From contig SKCR01029092.1 of assembly GCA_019454045.1 (NCBI GenBank), positions 124,001 to 188,000 on the forward strand: a stretch of DNA of 64,000 nt, given 5' to 3'. Position 1 is the stretch's first letter, and the number at the start of each line of letters is the position of its first letter. This document shows, piece by piece, positions 35,281-48,501 of this stretch. This DNA is from Zanthoxylum bungeanum. Its lineage: Eukaryota; Streptophyta; Magnoliopsida; Sapindales; Rutaceae. The notes under the pieces were generated by a model. That model ran no database searches. It saw only the letters and a program-made list of their open reading frames with translations, and had not been told where the DNA came from. A program made the position numbers and the translations under genes.

Positions 35281-35326
35281 CATGGATTTGCACTGCTGGC
35301 TCCTGTTAGGCGTTTGGGGGGACGAG

Positions 35327-36450
35327 TGTTGATTTTTTTCTTCACAATTATTAGACATCATTCCTAAAGAAAGATAACGAGTGTTACACGTCCAACATGC
35401 GCATTTATAACAAACACCTAATTGTTTAGCTCTCTGTTTCTTAGCATATGTGCTTTTCTCCAAATCAGGTATGTAAGAGATGAATGAATCAAGAAATTTA
35501 AGGACTTCTATTTTAACCATTTCTTTCTTGTAAAGGTTTAATATTTTTTGGGTGGTCGACATGTCCTGACATTATATTTGAAATGTATTTTCTGTGTCCA
35601 TTTTAAAGGATTAATGTCTTTTATATCTTTTAAAGTCCATCCAATTCTCTGTCTATGTTCTCTCAACACATTTAACAACTTACCTTCTTGATCGCTTTTT
35701 AGAGAAGAAGAAATTACCGCACAATAAGTTTGTTTATTTCCAAGAAATGCATACTTCGAGTCTTCTGGAAAAGTCTTCAATTCCAATTTGGGTGCTTCTT
35801 CATGTTTCTCTTCTTCAAGTAATCCTAGTTCCTCACAATTTTATTTCATTTCACCGTCTTCCAGTACTAGTGTAGAATCGAGTAAAGAAAAATCATTACA
35901 GATATCTGAATCTAATTGCGTACTTGATTTAAGAAAAATAGCTATACAAATTTCTATAGGATCAGATAAACTCCCCTGAATATATTCATCCATAATTAGT
36001 TCAATTAGGTACATGCTCTCATCTTCACTGTCCTCATCATTTGGTTGTTTGCACATGTTAAAAATATTAAGCTCCAATGTCATATTTCCAAAGGATAAAT
36101 TCATGATTTCAAACCCTGTAATTAATTAAAGCATTAGCTGTTGCTAAAAATAGGCGCCAAGTATTACAGAAATTGGCTTATAACTGTCTACTACAGGTTG
36201 TGTTTACAAGACAATAAAATCCACATGATATATAAATTTATCGACTTGTAATAATATATCTTCAATAATTCCTTTCAGTACCTGGATTGATCTATCGGCA
36301 AGTAAAAGAGTAGTTGAAGTTGGTTTTAACTCACCAATATTAAGTTGTTGGTAAACCGAAAATGGAAACAAATTGACACTGACTCCAAGATCAAGTAAAA
36401 CATGTTCAATTTTTGATGTCCAATAATACATGAAATAGTTGGACAACCAG
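35327..36450 (-). pseudogene. Gypsy W protease and pre-RT remnants
   Basis: The frame at 36204-36446 has the retroviral-type aspartic protease motif LLDLGVSVNLFPFSVYQQL, where DLG-x-S replaces the usual D-T/S-G-A-S, and ADRSIQVLKGIIEDIL. The frame at 35538-35786 matches the segment ahead of reverse transcriptase (KYAFLGNKQTYCAVISSSL and GWTLKDIKDINP). Frames are separated by stops and shifts. Homology ends near 35530-35400, and the 35327-35530 part could not be assigned. Confidence 0.7.
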
Positions 36451-36526
36451 GGTCTTTGTATTTTAGTGCATTATTGGTTGAGAGAATAGAACTTACATGT
36501 TCAGTTAAAAAAACTTTCTTTCTTAC

Positions 36527-38217
36527 TTAATGTATCTTTTTAACGGTGCACAAGTCTTTCAGAAATTTGGCATAAGATAGTATTTGTTGGATGACATCTA
36601 ATAAAGAAATATTGACATTTACCTGTTTGAATATTTCATATATCTCTAGGGAATGGTTCAATTTCTTTATTTTTAATGGCTGGGAAAATGAAGGTGCATA
36701 AGAGAAATTGTTATCATCAACGACGAGTAATGGTTCATCAACTTCTTCCTTACCATCTGAATCTAATTTATTTTCAGCTTCACGAGGTTCAAGAATAGGT
36801 TTGTGGATAACCTTACCACTACAAAGAGTAATAATCGATTTGACATGGTCTATATGTTGACTTAGAGAACTACCCTCGTGAGGATTTTGATGACTCTTGG
36901 GATTTGGTTGTGGTTGTGCATGCAACTTTCCTTTCTCATTAATGGTTAAAGCAGATGTGATTTTCGAGGAAGTATCTTTCAGATCAATCAATGTTTGCAC
37001 ATTTTAGTTATTGATGGCTTCTTGTTTCTCAATGAATGCATACAAGATATCCTCAAGGGTTTTCCTAGGTGGTGGGATATATGGTGCATAATTCTGTGAA
37101 TTTCGGAAATTGTGGTGTACCTGGGGAGGTTGTTACGATGGTTGTGCTTGGTTATCATTCCCCCAATTGAAGTTTGGATGGTTTCTCCAACCAGAATTGT
37201 AGGTTTGGGAGTATGAGTTTGGATTTGGTCTATTGAAAGTGTTTATGGAACTGACTTGGTCATGAAGACATTCTTGCAGGGCTGACAAAGTTGGGAAAAC
37301 TTGTGTGACATGTTCATTTGAATTACATATTTGATACGTGACTTCTTGAATTGACTTGACATGATCATTTTTTCTCATTTCTAATGTCTCGATTTTTTTA
37401 GCTAGAGATGCATATTTAGCAGAAAGGTCACGGTCTTCCCTAAGGTTAAACATATCTATACCAGATAGCTGTGGTTTTACAGATGACTCATAAGTGCCAA
37501 TTGTGTCCCATTGTTGTCCATTCTCTACTATGTGTTCTAGGTAATCTAGTGCATCTTCGGGATTTTGTCCCTAAATTCATCATTACACATCATCTCCACT
37601 ACTTGTCTACCTTCGGGTGTTAACCCCTCGTAGAAATAGGCAACCAGCCTCCATGTTTCAAACCCGTGATATGGACAAACATTCAACATCTCTTTAAACC
37701 TCTCCCAATATTGGTAAAATATTTCTCCTGATTCTTTAATGAAGGTTGTGATTCTCCTCTTAAAGGAGTTTTTCATGTGAGGGGGAAATAATTTTTTCAG
37801 AAACTATTCTTGTAAATCATCTCATGCTCTAATGGATCTTGACATAAGGTTCTGCAGCCAAATTTTAGCTTTATCCTTTAAAGAAAATGGAAATTTTTTT
37901 AATCGTAATATAATAATGCTGCAATTTTGGTATGTGCAAGTGTTACATACCTCTTCAAATTCCCTTAAGTGCTGATAAGGATTTTCTGATTATAGATCGC
38001 GGAATGTGGGTAAAATTTGGATGACAAACGGCTTAAAATTGAAATGTGCTGCATCTGGAGGAAAAACAGTGCAAGATGGTGATCCTGTCCTACCGGGATT
38101 CATGAATTGTCTGAGTGTCATAGTTGGATTAAGATCGCTATGCTGAGACTCGTTTTCTTCCTTATCAATTAGGTTTTCAACTCGGGCAGGTGCATTTTCA
38201 TTTTGGTTCTCGGCCAT
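36527..38217 (-). pseudogene. Gypsy W gag, broken
   Basis: It starts at 38217 with MAENQNENAPARVENL and LRQFMNPGRTGSPSCTVFPP, typical of Athila/Tat Gag starts. The retrotransposon-Gag domain (YQYWERFKEMLNVCPYHGF and FYEGLTPEGRQVVEMM) lies at 37546-37776. Further remnants occupy 37133-37453 and 36527-37000. Several stops and frameshifts make it inactive. Confidence 0.82.
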
Positions 38218-38535
38218 TTTTGACTGACGATGAAGGTGATGGAGACTCTCTAATTAATCTACCGTCATATGATCGAGACTAGTGTTTCATGCAACCTAAA
38301 TGCAAACTATATGATAAAATTTAAAAATACAAATATAATACTTACAAAAAGAAAAAAATAAACAAATGAATGAATGAATGAAAAAAAGTTAACAGAAATG
38401 ACAAAAAAATATGCAAATGTAGTGTTTAAAAAATGAAATACAAAAAATACAAAAAAAAAATATATATATATAAAGAAAAGAAAAGAAAAAAATATACAAG
38501 GTTGATAAATTATTATTTTATCTACTAAATTACAT

Positions 38536-38553
38536 TCCCCGACAACGGTGTCA
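38536..38553 (-). other. Primer-binding site of Gypsy W
   Basis: It reads TGACACCGTTGTCGGGGA on the minus strand, six bases inside the 5' LTR. It differs from the common Gypsy site by two transitions of the CpG-decay type. Confidence 0.75.
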
Positions 38554-38559
38554 AAAACT

Positions 38560-39848
38560 TGATACGCTTAAAAAAATGATTCTTTTACTACCAAGTATAA
38601 GAGTGTCGAAGTAATAAAATAACCCGGTAAGACCGAGGTCGATTTACAGAGAATAGATTTAGTAAAATAAAACAACAATTTGAGTGAAAATTAAAAGACT
38701 GGATTTTTTGAAGTGATTGGAAAATTTTAAATTTGATTGCAATAATAAAATAAAATACTGGGTTAGGAGATCCACTTTCAATATTAAATTTAGAAATCTC
38801 ACTTTTTATAATATATAAATTGTCATTATTACCCAATTAATCTATTTTATGAATTAATTATGCCAAAACAAATAAAATCAGCCATAAAGGCGGTGATAAC
38901 TTTTGTCTATAACAAGTCCAATTAGGTACTCAATTGTGCCAAATAAATAAAGCCAGCCATATAGGCGGTAACAAAGTTTGTCAATAATTAATCCAGAATT
39001 AAATTAAATATTAATCATTAGATTACAATTTATATATTACAATATAAGTGAGATTAATCTAAATTTTCATATTAAAAACTTCACCCTTTACCCTAGCAAA
39101 AAGAAATTAATTACTCATAATTTGAATGAAAACACACATAATTTTATTACTGAAATAAAAAAAATTACTAGAAAGCTTTAAAAAAATAAAACACACAAGA
39201 GCTAGAAATCCACAAATTTTTCAGAGAAAACTATGGAAATATGAGTGAGGAAAATGAGGTGCAGAGCACATCTATTTATAGAAATTTTGTAAGTTTTTTC
39301 TACCATTTTCTCCATCATTTTCTCCACCATTTACTCCGCCACATGTTTGGTGGAAGTTTGACAATTGTAATTTGTCATTTTCCATTTTTTTAATAATGAC
39401 TTTAATAATTACACATAACACACTTTGAATTTTTCATCAATTTGAGCCTTGAAAACATCAGAATTAGAAAATCTTGTGAACTTCAAAATTGTAGATATAT
39501 GAGTCTTCTTTCATCTGGAACTGAAATCACCTTACTCGGATATTGGACTAAAACGTTATGATCAAAATATGAAAATTACGCAAAGTTAAAATTTCTGAAA
39601 TTGTACACTGTTAGAACACTCATTTCAAGTTTATGGTCTTCGAAATCCAAATGTTAAGCCCATTTTTCTAGTAAAGCATCCAAAGTATTATTTCACCTAC
39701 ATAAGAAATAAAAATCACAATAAAAATATATAAAATATAAATTTAATTACTATTTCACAAATGTGCTAAATTAAAGGGATTAATGAAACTACAAGTGTAA
39801 AATGATTAATTTTCCTTTTAATAAATGTACACTTTTTAGTGTTCATCA
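38560..39848 (-). repeat. 5' LTR of Gypsy W
   Basis: This 1,289-bp repeat begins TGATACGC on plus and ends TTCATCA. In its own direction it starts TGATGAACACTAAAAAGTGT, like the LTR at 62904. Its first ~160 plus-strand bases match the LTR fragment at 33230-33388. Confidence 0.8.
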
Positions 39849-42800
39849 CAAGGTAACATAACTCTCTAAGAGTCCAACATATTGAATCTCGTGAGCACCT
39901 TTTCTATGTACATACTTTGGAATAAACCAATCATTCTTCTTGATTTATCTCTATAGATTCTTATGCCAAGAAAATAGGTTGCTTCTCCAAGTCTTTCATT
40001 GAGAATGTTTTGGATAACCAAACTTTGACCGAAGTCATCATAGCGACATCATTTCTCAATAGTAATACGTCATCCACATATAATATTAAGAACGTTATGG
40101 CGCTCCCACCGACCTTTTTTTTTGTAAACATATGGCTCATCTACACTTTTGATGAAACCAAACATTTTGTTTGCATCATCAAATCGTAGATTCCAACTCT
40201 TAGATGCTTGCTGTAGACTATATATAAATCTTTGCAACCCTACATACTTTATGACTATCACCTTTAAATGTAAAACTTTACGACTGTTTCATATAAATTT
40301 ATTCCTCAAGAAATCCATTTAGATTCACTGTTTTTACATCAATTTGTCAAATCTCATAGTCAAAGGAAGCTGCTATAGTTAGAGAATTCTAATGGATTTT
40401 AGCATAGCTACTGGCGAAAAAGTCTCCTCATAATCAACTTCTTAATTCTGAGTATATCATTTTGCCACTAGTCTAGCTTTATAAGTCTCTACTTTTCCAT
40501 CATTTCCAATCTTTCTCTTGAATACCCATTTACACCTAATAGGACTAATTCCTTCAGGAGGATCAACAAGTGTCCACAACTTGATTGGAATATATGGATT
40601 CCATTTCAGAATTCATAGCTTCAAGCCATCTAGAAGAGTCAATGTCTGACATTGCTTCTTCGTAGTTTCTTGGGTCATCAACATGAACCATTTCACTGAT
40701 CATAAAAGATTCAAAATCTTGTTGATTGACTAGGGTGTATCTCAGTGGCATGCGAGATTACCCAAGTGACCTACGAAGTGGTTGTGTTTCTTGACGTGTT
40801 TCTTCTTCCACTTGTTCTGGTTCATTCTGAGGTGATTCAATTCATTTTTCAGAATTCTCTTCTTGAAAAATTTCCTGATCTAGGTCCATTTATTTCCCAG
40901 CACTTCCTTCTTGAACCAAAAGGTCCTCAAGAAAAGTAGCATTCCTACTAACCACTATCTTATGATCAGAGGGAATGTAGAAGAAATAACCCATCGAATC
41001 CTTAGGATACCCTATGAATTGACCTTTTTCAGATCTTAAGTCTAGCTTTTCCGTAAAGACTTTCCTTATCTGAGCTGGACTACCCCAAATCTTCAAATAT
41101 CCTAAATTAGGACGTTTCCCATACTATATCTCATATGGGGTTTTGGGAGCGGATTTGGTCGGAACTCTATTTAGAACATGCAAGGTCGTTTAGAGAGCAT
41201 ATCCCCAAAATGACGTATGTATATCAATAAAATTCCTCATGGAACGTACCATATCTAATAAGGTACGATTTATCCTTTCAGAGACACTGTTATGCTGAGG
41301 TGTGTAAGTAGGTGTTATTTGTGACACTATTCCACGTTCCTTGAGATAATCTTAAAATTCAGTACTTAAGTATTATCATCCACGATCAAATCGTAGATTT
41401 TTTAATACTTTTTCCCAATTGGTTTTATATTTCATTATTATACTCTTTGAACTTTTCAAAAAAATTTGACTTATATTTCATTAAGTACAAATATCCAAAT
41501 CTTGAATAATCGTTAGTGAAAGTAACAAAGTATTGAAAACCACATTTGGCCACTATGTTAAGTGGGTCGCATACATCAGTATGTATGAGTTCCAAGGTTT
41601 CTTTGGGTATTTTGTTTTATCTTACAAAAAGTGATTTTGTCATTCTTCCTTTGAGACATGATTCACAAGTTGGATAAAATTCTAAACCTAATGAAGGAAG
41701 TAAGCATTCCTTCTCCAATTGTGAAATTCTTTTCTCTATAATATGACCTAATCTTAAGTGACAAATGAATCTTGAATTGAGATTATCTCTTGGTCTTTTT
41801 GTTGCTATTGTATTTAATTATTTGTTATAGTTCTCATTCATTTGCAAGATATATAATCCATTTACGTTTAGTGCAACACCAATAAATTTATTCAGATAAT
41901 AAATATTGCATTTCTCATTGATAAAATGAAATTCATAATTACATTTTGTCAATACTAGAATGGAAATAATATTCCTTATTGCACTAGGAAAATGTAAAAA
42001 TTTATCTAATAAAATTAAATGTCTTGATGGAACAAGAAGTTGAAACGTCCATACGATGATTGTGAAGACAAGCTCTTTATTCCCAACTTTAAGGACCACT
42101 TCTCATTCCTTAAGAAACCTCTTACTCTTTAGAATCTGTGGAGACATATAAATATATAAGGCACCGGTAGAATCTAAAATCCATGAATGAGATATGGAAT
42201 TTATTCCAAGATCCATTTCAATAACAAAGAACGAGGACGTACATTCGTTTTGCTTCCTCAAGCTCGTAAGGTAATGAGGACAGTTCCTCTTCCAGTATCC
42301 ATTCTTCTTGCAATAGAATTACTTATCTTGGGCCTTCATTTTCTTCGATATGCCTCCAGTTGGCTTAGATTTCTTCGAGGCTTGTTTTTTGACCTTTCCT
42401 TTTTTCTTGCCCTTGTGAGGACCAGAGACAGCAAGAACAACCCATTTATCATTTCCCTCAACCTTCAATATGTTTTCAGTTTTTTCATAGGTTTTTAGTG
42501 AGCCATTAAGCTTATTAAGTGACCTAGTTGATCTAATCAACTTGTTCATGTTGAAGTTGGAAACGAAGCCCTTGAAGACGGAAGTCAAAGACTATAGATC
42601 AAATCCACCTTAACCTTGAAAATTATTCCTATATCAAATGTATATGTTTGATACATGATCGGAGACTGGAGTCACATCCTTCATCTTTATCCTGAAGAAC
42701 TTGCTAGTTACATCATATCTAGTACTTTTACTACTTTCACCATACAATTCTTATAGGTGTTCCATGATTTCCACCGAAGAGTCCATCCTCTCATAATGCT

Positions 42801-43044
42801 CTTGTAAAGTTGAGCTCATAGAGGCTTTGATGTAGCTTCTTACCTTAAGCTCATCATCTTTCCACTTATAATAAGCAGCGGCCCCTTCAGAATAGGTATC
42901 ATTATCAACAGGATCATGATCTATCATATCGAGAACATAATAGAGACTTTCATAATCCAAGACAATCTTGAGCTTACGATGCCAATCTAGGAAATTGGTG
43001 CCAGTGAGTTTATCTTTGTCAATTATTGATGCTAGTGGATTCAT
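39849..43044 (-). pseudogene. Copia V gag-pol, heavily broken
   Basis: On the minus strand the order is gag, protease, integrase, reverse transcriptase. Gag starts at 43044 (MNPLASIIDKDKLTG and NFLDWHRKLKIVLDYE, a UBN2-type Gag). A Lys-rich Gag tail occupies 42319-42588. Protease-side sequence is at 41818-42099. The integrase C-terminal part is at 40890-41096 (GQFIGYPKDSMGYFFYIP). The segment ahead of RT is at 40563-40751 (EAMNSEMESIYSNQVVD), and RT is at 40070-40261 (IYSLQQASKSWNLRFD). Stops and frameshifts separate all parts. Pol continues at 33229 on the far side of Gypsy W, which inserted in it. Confidence 0.85.
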
Positions 43045-44840
43045 TTTATATCGTGTACTCTTGATAAAAACACAAGTTTGTTAATAATTTTGTAATAAAT
43101 ATTTAATCAAAATTTTAGGTCTTTAAAATAATATTGCTCCCACTAATTTTACTCGAATTCCACATTCCCTTATGCGGAAGTCGAAAATATTGTTGGATAT
43201 ATTTCTAGTAGGACGACGAGTTCTCATTGTTAATGTCATGCCTCACCTAATGGGTTTTGGCACTTCATTTCTAATGAGTCAAAACTCATTTTGTTTGTAT
43301 CTCTATACAAGGCTAAACCTTTCCACCTCTAGCGAACAATATCTCATATAATGGATTTTGACATCTTCACTAAGTTAATCTAGACCCAACATATTTTGTC
43401 ACGTAACACATGTGATTGGCCCTCACCTAATGGGTTTTGGATTTGCAATCATTAGGCTACATATACGAACAAGTCAAATAGTACTTAAACAAATAAGAGT
43501 CTCTCACCTAATGGGTTTTGGGATTACCAAAATATATTTAGTAGACTATTTGATTGTGTTGGAAGGTTAATGCTTAATATTCAATCTTGGAGATTATTTA
43601 ATTATCCATATCTTATACGATTTAGGTATTTTTATACTTTCATTGTGCACAAGCACATTTACCACATAATTTTTATGTTTGGCTCTAAACGAGAGGGATC
43701 ATAATTTTTTATTAACACTTTAAAAAGATTGTTCTATTTGGATTAAAACAATCATTTACAATTCAGTAACTAGAGAAAAACTCCCATAAGATGAGGGGGT
43801 CCGGCGTGACCACTTAGGTCCCTACTTTCTTAGGCTCTTATCGCTATGGTAACAGAGTTCTCTTTAGTACCTATTTGTTCGAGAAGGTCTTAGGCTTTCT
43901 TGGCTTGAATAATCCTATTACTAATCTTGAAACTTTTAAAAAATTACATTTTGATTATCAATTAATGTTTTAATCATATTAAATAACTAAAAGATATAAT
44001 CAAAGTTGTATTAGGATTATTGTGGTGATTTAATTTTAATCCAATTAAAAAAGTATTTGGGTTTAACTTCCTAAAAAGTTATTTAGTTCAAAACTAGCAA
44101 CAACTCAAATTTTATTAGAATTTTTTTTCCCAAAAAATCAGTTTAATGGAAAATGGAATTTTAATTCTGAAAATTTTGTAAAATATTTATAATTTCAAAA
44201 ATTATAATTTTCACCTCTGATTGCTTAGGATATTTACAATAAATCCCTAAAACTTTCAAAATTTTACAAATTGGTCATGCGGAAGTCTACCAACCTGAAT
44301 TTTCAAGTTTTGACAATGAGATTAATTTGCATAACATACGACCTTTACGAATTTTGATTGGGTTGAAATTTTATAGAGTCGTTAGCCCATATGTCTAGTA
44401 TCTTCAAAAAATAATTCAGCCCAAAATAACGATTTTATCAACATAAAATAATAGCCTAATTGAACAGCTCTCTATAGGATCTTATATACATGCTTTAATT
44501 TGCTTTCATCCACACGGCATAACCTCAAAGCTACTGATACCACTGTAAGGTTTTGGGGTTAGCGCTGAAGCATCCATGTGACTGGAATTTAAATTTTTTT
44601 CCAAAACCACTTTAAGGATCGTGGTTATGTCGTTGTTGATGCAAACAAGTATACTACTAGATTAATCTCTATTAATTTTAACATGCATGCAATAAATATT
44701 TTATTTATCAACATAAATAATATTTACTAATAGCAAAACATACATTTATGAGTTATTATTTTTCTTGAGCCTTTTGAATATCCTCTTTGATCATTTCGTT
44801 GTAGTAGTGCACCAAGCGTTGCACCTCTAGTTGTCACATT

Positions 44841-46962
44841 ATTGTTATATATGCCCTAGAGCTTCATGTAATGTAAACGAAATTATATTGTATGAAATAA
44901 AATGATGCATTATTCATTTGTCAAAGTTTTTATTTAATATTGCATATTATAAATTATCTTATTTACCATAGATTACTCTTATACCTTCAGACTTAGTGTA
45001 TGAGTGTCATACATAAGAGGATTTAAGTATGAAGTTAGTAATCTAAAATAGTCCATAGAGAGCAAACAAAGAAGGTACTTTGTTTGTGGTTTATCTATAA
45101 CTGCGGTCCATTCTATATCAGTATGGCGATCTTGATCCGAGATCGTCCATGTGGAGATATGAGAATGTAGGAACCTTATATGATGTGATCATATATGACT
45201 GGACCTAGATAGAAATAAGTTTCTTATAATATCCGTTAAATAAAGAAACTCATTTCGATCTACTAAATGGTCATATATGGATTGATCTTAATCCTGAGTG
45301 TACTACGAACTCCTGCATGACAAGCTATATCCTTTGATTTACAAAGGTGAGGTTGGTATAGCAATCCCAACCAATAGCTACGTACTTTGGGGACATGGTT
45401 TGGTGTGTAGCAGGGGACGTTTTACATAGATATGGAGTTCACTCCTTCTTGCGAGAAGTAGAGGAGTATATTCCTTAAGGTTTGATTCGATACTTGAACG
45501 GTTCGAGCGCTCAAGTATTTCTATTGCGAATAGAAAGATTAACATTCTTAATGGTTATGAATAAATTATGCATTAGAGAATCAATGGTACTTAAGGTAAA
45601 AAATAATTAGAGGGGTATAACAGACATTATGACCCGGCTTTAATTACGAGATACTCATGAAAGGCCAATTCGTATGTAATGACTATATCGATGGACACCT
45701 ACGTGGTTTGACTTAATTTATCTATCTGCTGTAACGAGAGTGCAGCTTCAGGTTTTTAGTGGAATAACCTGGAGTTAATAATTCGAATATTTAATTAAGA
45801 GCTTAATTAATATTTCGGGATTATTGGAGCTCAAAATCTTAGGTCAATTTGATCCTCGTACTAGCTCGACATACTATAGCAGATTAAATATAACTGGATA
45901 GTCCAATTATATACTCATATATGTAGATATTATTAATATGATAAATAAAATTATTTTGTCACACTTTAAACTATATGATAAATTTAATATATAGTTTTAT
46001 AATTATATGATGATTAATTACATGTTATTAAATTATATATGATATAATTAAATAAATGTTAAATTTATAATTTTTAAATTTGGATTTTGGAAACCCTTGG
46101 ATTTAATTTGGAAGTTACACATTTTAAAAGGTGTTAACCTTTTATTTTTTGTAACATCTTTTCCATTATGGAAAATTAAATATTGATGTTATAAAATTTT
46201 TAAAATTGACATGTGTTGGCCGAAATTTTGATGGTGGAGAGGGGAAGAGTTTTGTTAATTTTGGAATTTAATAACTCTAAGTATAAAAAGAAAGTTTGAT
46301 TTTCTTTTGTCAAGCTCTCATTCAAACCCTAACCACATTCTCATTGTTCTAAGAAAATTATCTCAAGTGTTGAGAAAATAAAAAGAATAAGAGAAAGAAA
46401 ACTAAAATAATGCTTAGTGTGATACTTGATGTCTAAAGAGTTTAGAGATAGGATTAAGAGTGTAACCCACCCTACTTTCTGTTGGTGACGAGATATAGCA
46501 CAAAATGCCATTTGGTGTCGAACCAAATTCTTCTTTTTTATCTTCAAAACACATCACACGGCAGTGATCAATTTTCTGCTCACTGCCGCACGCCCAAAAA
46601 GTGTTACGAGGCTCGGTTTGATTTCCTTTTTATCTAGAATTTTTGGGGAACATATAGGGGTATTTTAGGACTGTTTTTGGGCTGATTTTATATGAAAAAT
46701 CAGACCTAAAACTTAGTGGAAATTGAAGCAAAGAAGGGCTGATTTGGGCAGTGAGCTAGGAGCATTCGGGTCCAAAACAGTCCATATTTTCACTGTTGTT
46801 CGGGGGCTGTTCCGGGACTGAAATTTTATTAAAAACAGAAGCAAAATTTCAGTGGGAGAGCTGGTTACATTCGGCCTTAAGGAGAGAAGGGCATAAATTT
46901 TTTTCTAGTCCGATCCCTGGTGTCTAACGTGTTTTTGCAGCGCTAGGAAAGTGGTTCCTACA
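44841..46962 (+). mobile_element. Copia-type solo LTR R1 nested in V's right repeat
   Basis: CACATT is present on both sides (44835-44840 and 46963-46968), while V's left repeat shows the uninterrupted site. The body starts (AT)TGTTATATATGCCCTAG and ends GTGGTTCCTACA. TATAAAAA at 46282-46288 on plus, followed by a plausible leader, sets plus orientation. It contains no coding sequence. Confidence 0.75.
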
Positions 46963-47063
46963 CACATTAGCACCACTCTATGAACAAATCGTTCTCACTT
47001 TTGAGAACAAAGAAAACCCTTTTACTTTTAGGATGTTGAAGTCTCAACGTGAATCTTCAATTG

Positions 47064-47120
47064 CATATATATATATATATATATATGTGTGTATGTGTGT
47101 GTGTCTGTGTGTCTGTGTGT
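47064..47120. repeat. (AT)n-(GT)n microsatellite
   Basis: An AT run passes into TGTGTG with CTGTGTG variants, immediately before the second R-type LTR. It marks the breakpoint of V's right repeat. Confidence 0.9.
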
Positions 47121-48501
47121 GGGGATGTATGCCATATAGCTTCATGTTTTGTAAACATGATTGTTTATTGAAATAAAAGATGAATTATCCATTTATCAAA
47201 ATTGTTTGATTTAAATCGCATATTGTAAATTGTCTTGTTTACCCTTAATTACTCATGTGCTTTCAGAACTTAGTGTATGAGTGTCATACACAAGAGGATT
47301 TAAGTATGAAGTTAGTAATCTAAAACAGTCCATAGAGAGCAAGTAAAACGGGTAGTTTGTTAGTGGTTTATCTATAGCTGTGGTCCATTCTATACTTGTA
47401 TAACGACCTTGATCCGGGATCGTTCATGTGGTGACATGAGAATGAAGACACCTTGTATGATGTGACCATATAGGACTAGACCAAGATAGAAATGAATATC
47501 TTATAATATCCGTTTAATATAGAAATTCATTTTATCTACTAGATGATCATATATGGATTGATCTTAATCCTGAGTGTACTACGAACTCTTGCATGACAGA
47601 CTATGTCCTTTAATTTACTAAGGTAAGGTTGGTGTAACAGTCCCGACTAATAACTACATATTTTGGGGTCATGATTTGGTGTGTAGCTAGGAACATTTTA
47701 CATAGACATGGAATTCACTCATTTTTACGAGAAGTAGAAGAGTATCTTTCTTAAGGGTTGATTCAGTACTTGAACAATAAGAGCGCTCGAGTCTTTCTAT
47801 TGCGAATAGAAAGATTTATATTCATAATAGTTATGAATAAATTGTTCATTAGAGAATCAATGGTACTTAAGGTATACAATAATTAGAGGGGTATAATGGA
47901 CTTATGACCCGACTCTAATTATGAGATACTCGTGAAGGGCCAATCTGTATGTAATGACTATATCGATGGACACCGAAGTTGTTCGGCTTATATTTTCCAT
48001 CTACGACAACGAAAGTGCAACTTCGAGTTTTTAATGGAATAATGCGATGTTAATAATTCAGAATATTTAACTAAAGAGTTTAATTAATATACCGAGATTA
48101 TTGGAACTCGGAATTGTAGGTTCATTTGGTCTCCGTGCTAGCTCAATTAACTGTAGCAAACCTAATATAATTGGATTTTCTAATTATATGCTCACATAAT
48201 ATTTATATATTATTAATGAGATTAATGATATAATTTGTCACAAATGAAAACTATATTAAATTAGTTTAATATAATATTTTCTAGAATTCTTTGATTATGA
48301 GATAATCAAATTATAATTATGAGATAATTATAACATCATTTTGATAATGTTAGATTATGAGATAATCAAGTAATAATTATGAGATAATTATTACATCATA
48401 ACTATGAGATATTTATTACATCATAATTATGATAATTATATCATTATAAAGATAATGGTATATATATTATCTTCGAGTAAAGTTAATATGGCTTGCCATA
48501 C
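47121..48501 (+). mobile_element. Truncated R2 LTR, relative of R1
   Basis: It is homologous to R1 from its start (GATGTATGCC..AGCTTCATGT) through GTGTCATACA, GAGGATTTAAGTATGAAGTT and the TTAATAATTC region. It then has a unit-repeat zone of ATAATTATGAGATAATTA (about 48295-48430) not seen in R1. It is cut at 48501 by LTR Y. Continuation on the far side was not found. Confidence 0.7.

Larger units (their letters stand above)
33389..35326 (+). mobile_element. LTR Z, inverted and 3'-truncated relative of LTR X
   Basis: It starts TGTAACGATCGGAGGTCCC and is homologous to the reverse complement of LTR X along its length. It carries TATAAAA at 33824-33830, then a purine-rich leader. It stops near 35326 (GGGGACGAG), where the W coding remnant begins, so about 0.7 kb of the family's 3' end is missing. 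Its promoter orientation sets the family's sense strand. Confidence 0.78.
33230..39848 (-). mobile_element. Deleted Athila/Tat-like Gypsy element W nested in Copia V
   Basis: The right (5') LTR is 38560-39848, starting TGATACGC and ending TTCATCA. On minus it is followed by the primer-binding site TGACACCGTTGTCGGGGA (plus 38536-38553), a variant of the common Gypsy TGGCGCCGTTGCCGGGGA. Gag, protease and the start of the reverse-transcriptase region follow in order. The left LTR is reduced to 159 bp (33230-33388), where LTR Z begins. The RT, RNase H and integrase cores are missing. The flanks CAATA (33225-33229) and CAAGG (39849-39853) agree only in part as a target duplication. Confidence 0.78.
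43191..47120 (-). mobile_element. Right terminal repeat of Copia V, interrupted
   Basis: It starts TGTTGGATATATTTC like the left copy and stays homologous to it. The internal PBS-like GCTACTGATACCA is at 44530-44542, followed by TGTAAGG from 44544. It is interrupted by the solo LTR at 44841-46962, resumes (ACCACTCTATGAACAAATCG), and ends in an AT/GT microsatellite where another LTR begins. The far end of this repeat is not in the window. Confidence 0.72.

Noticed and set aside
42187..42498. A 103-codon plus-strand frame.
   Set aside because: It is antisense to the Copia V gag remnant at 42319-42588.
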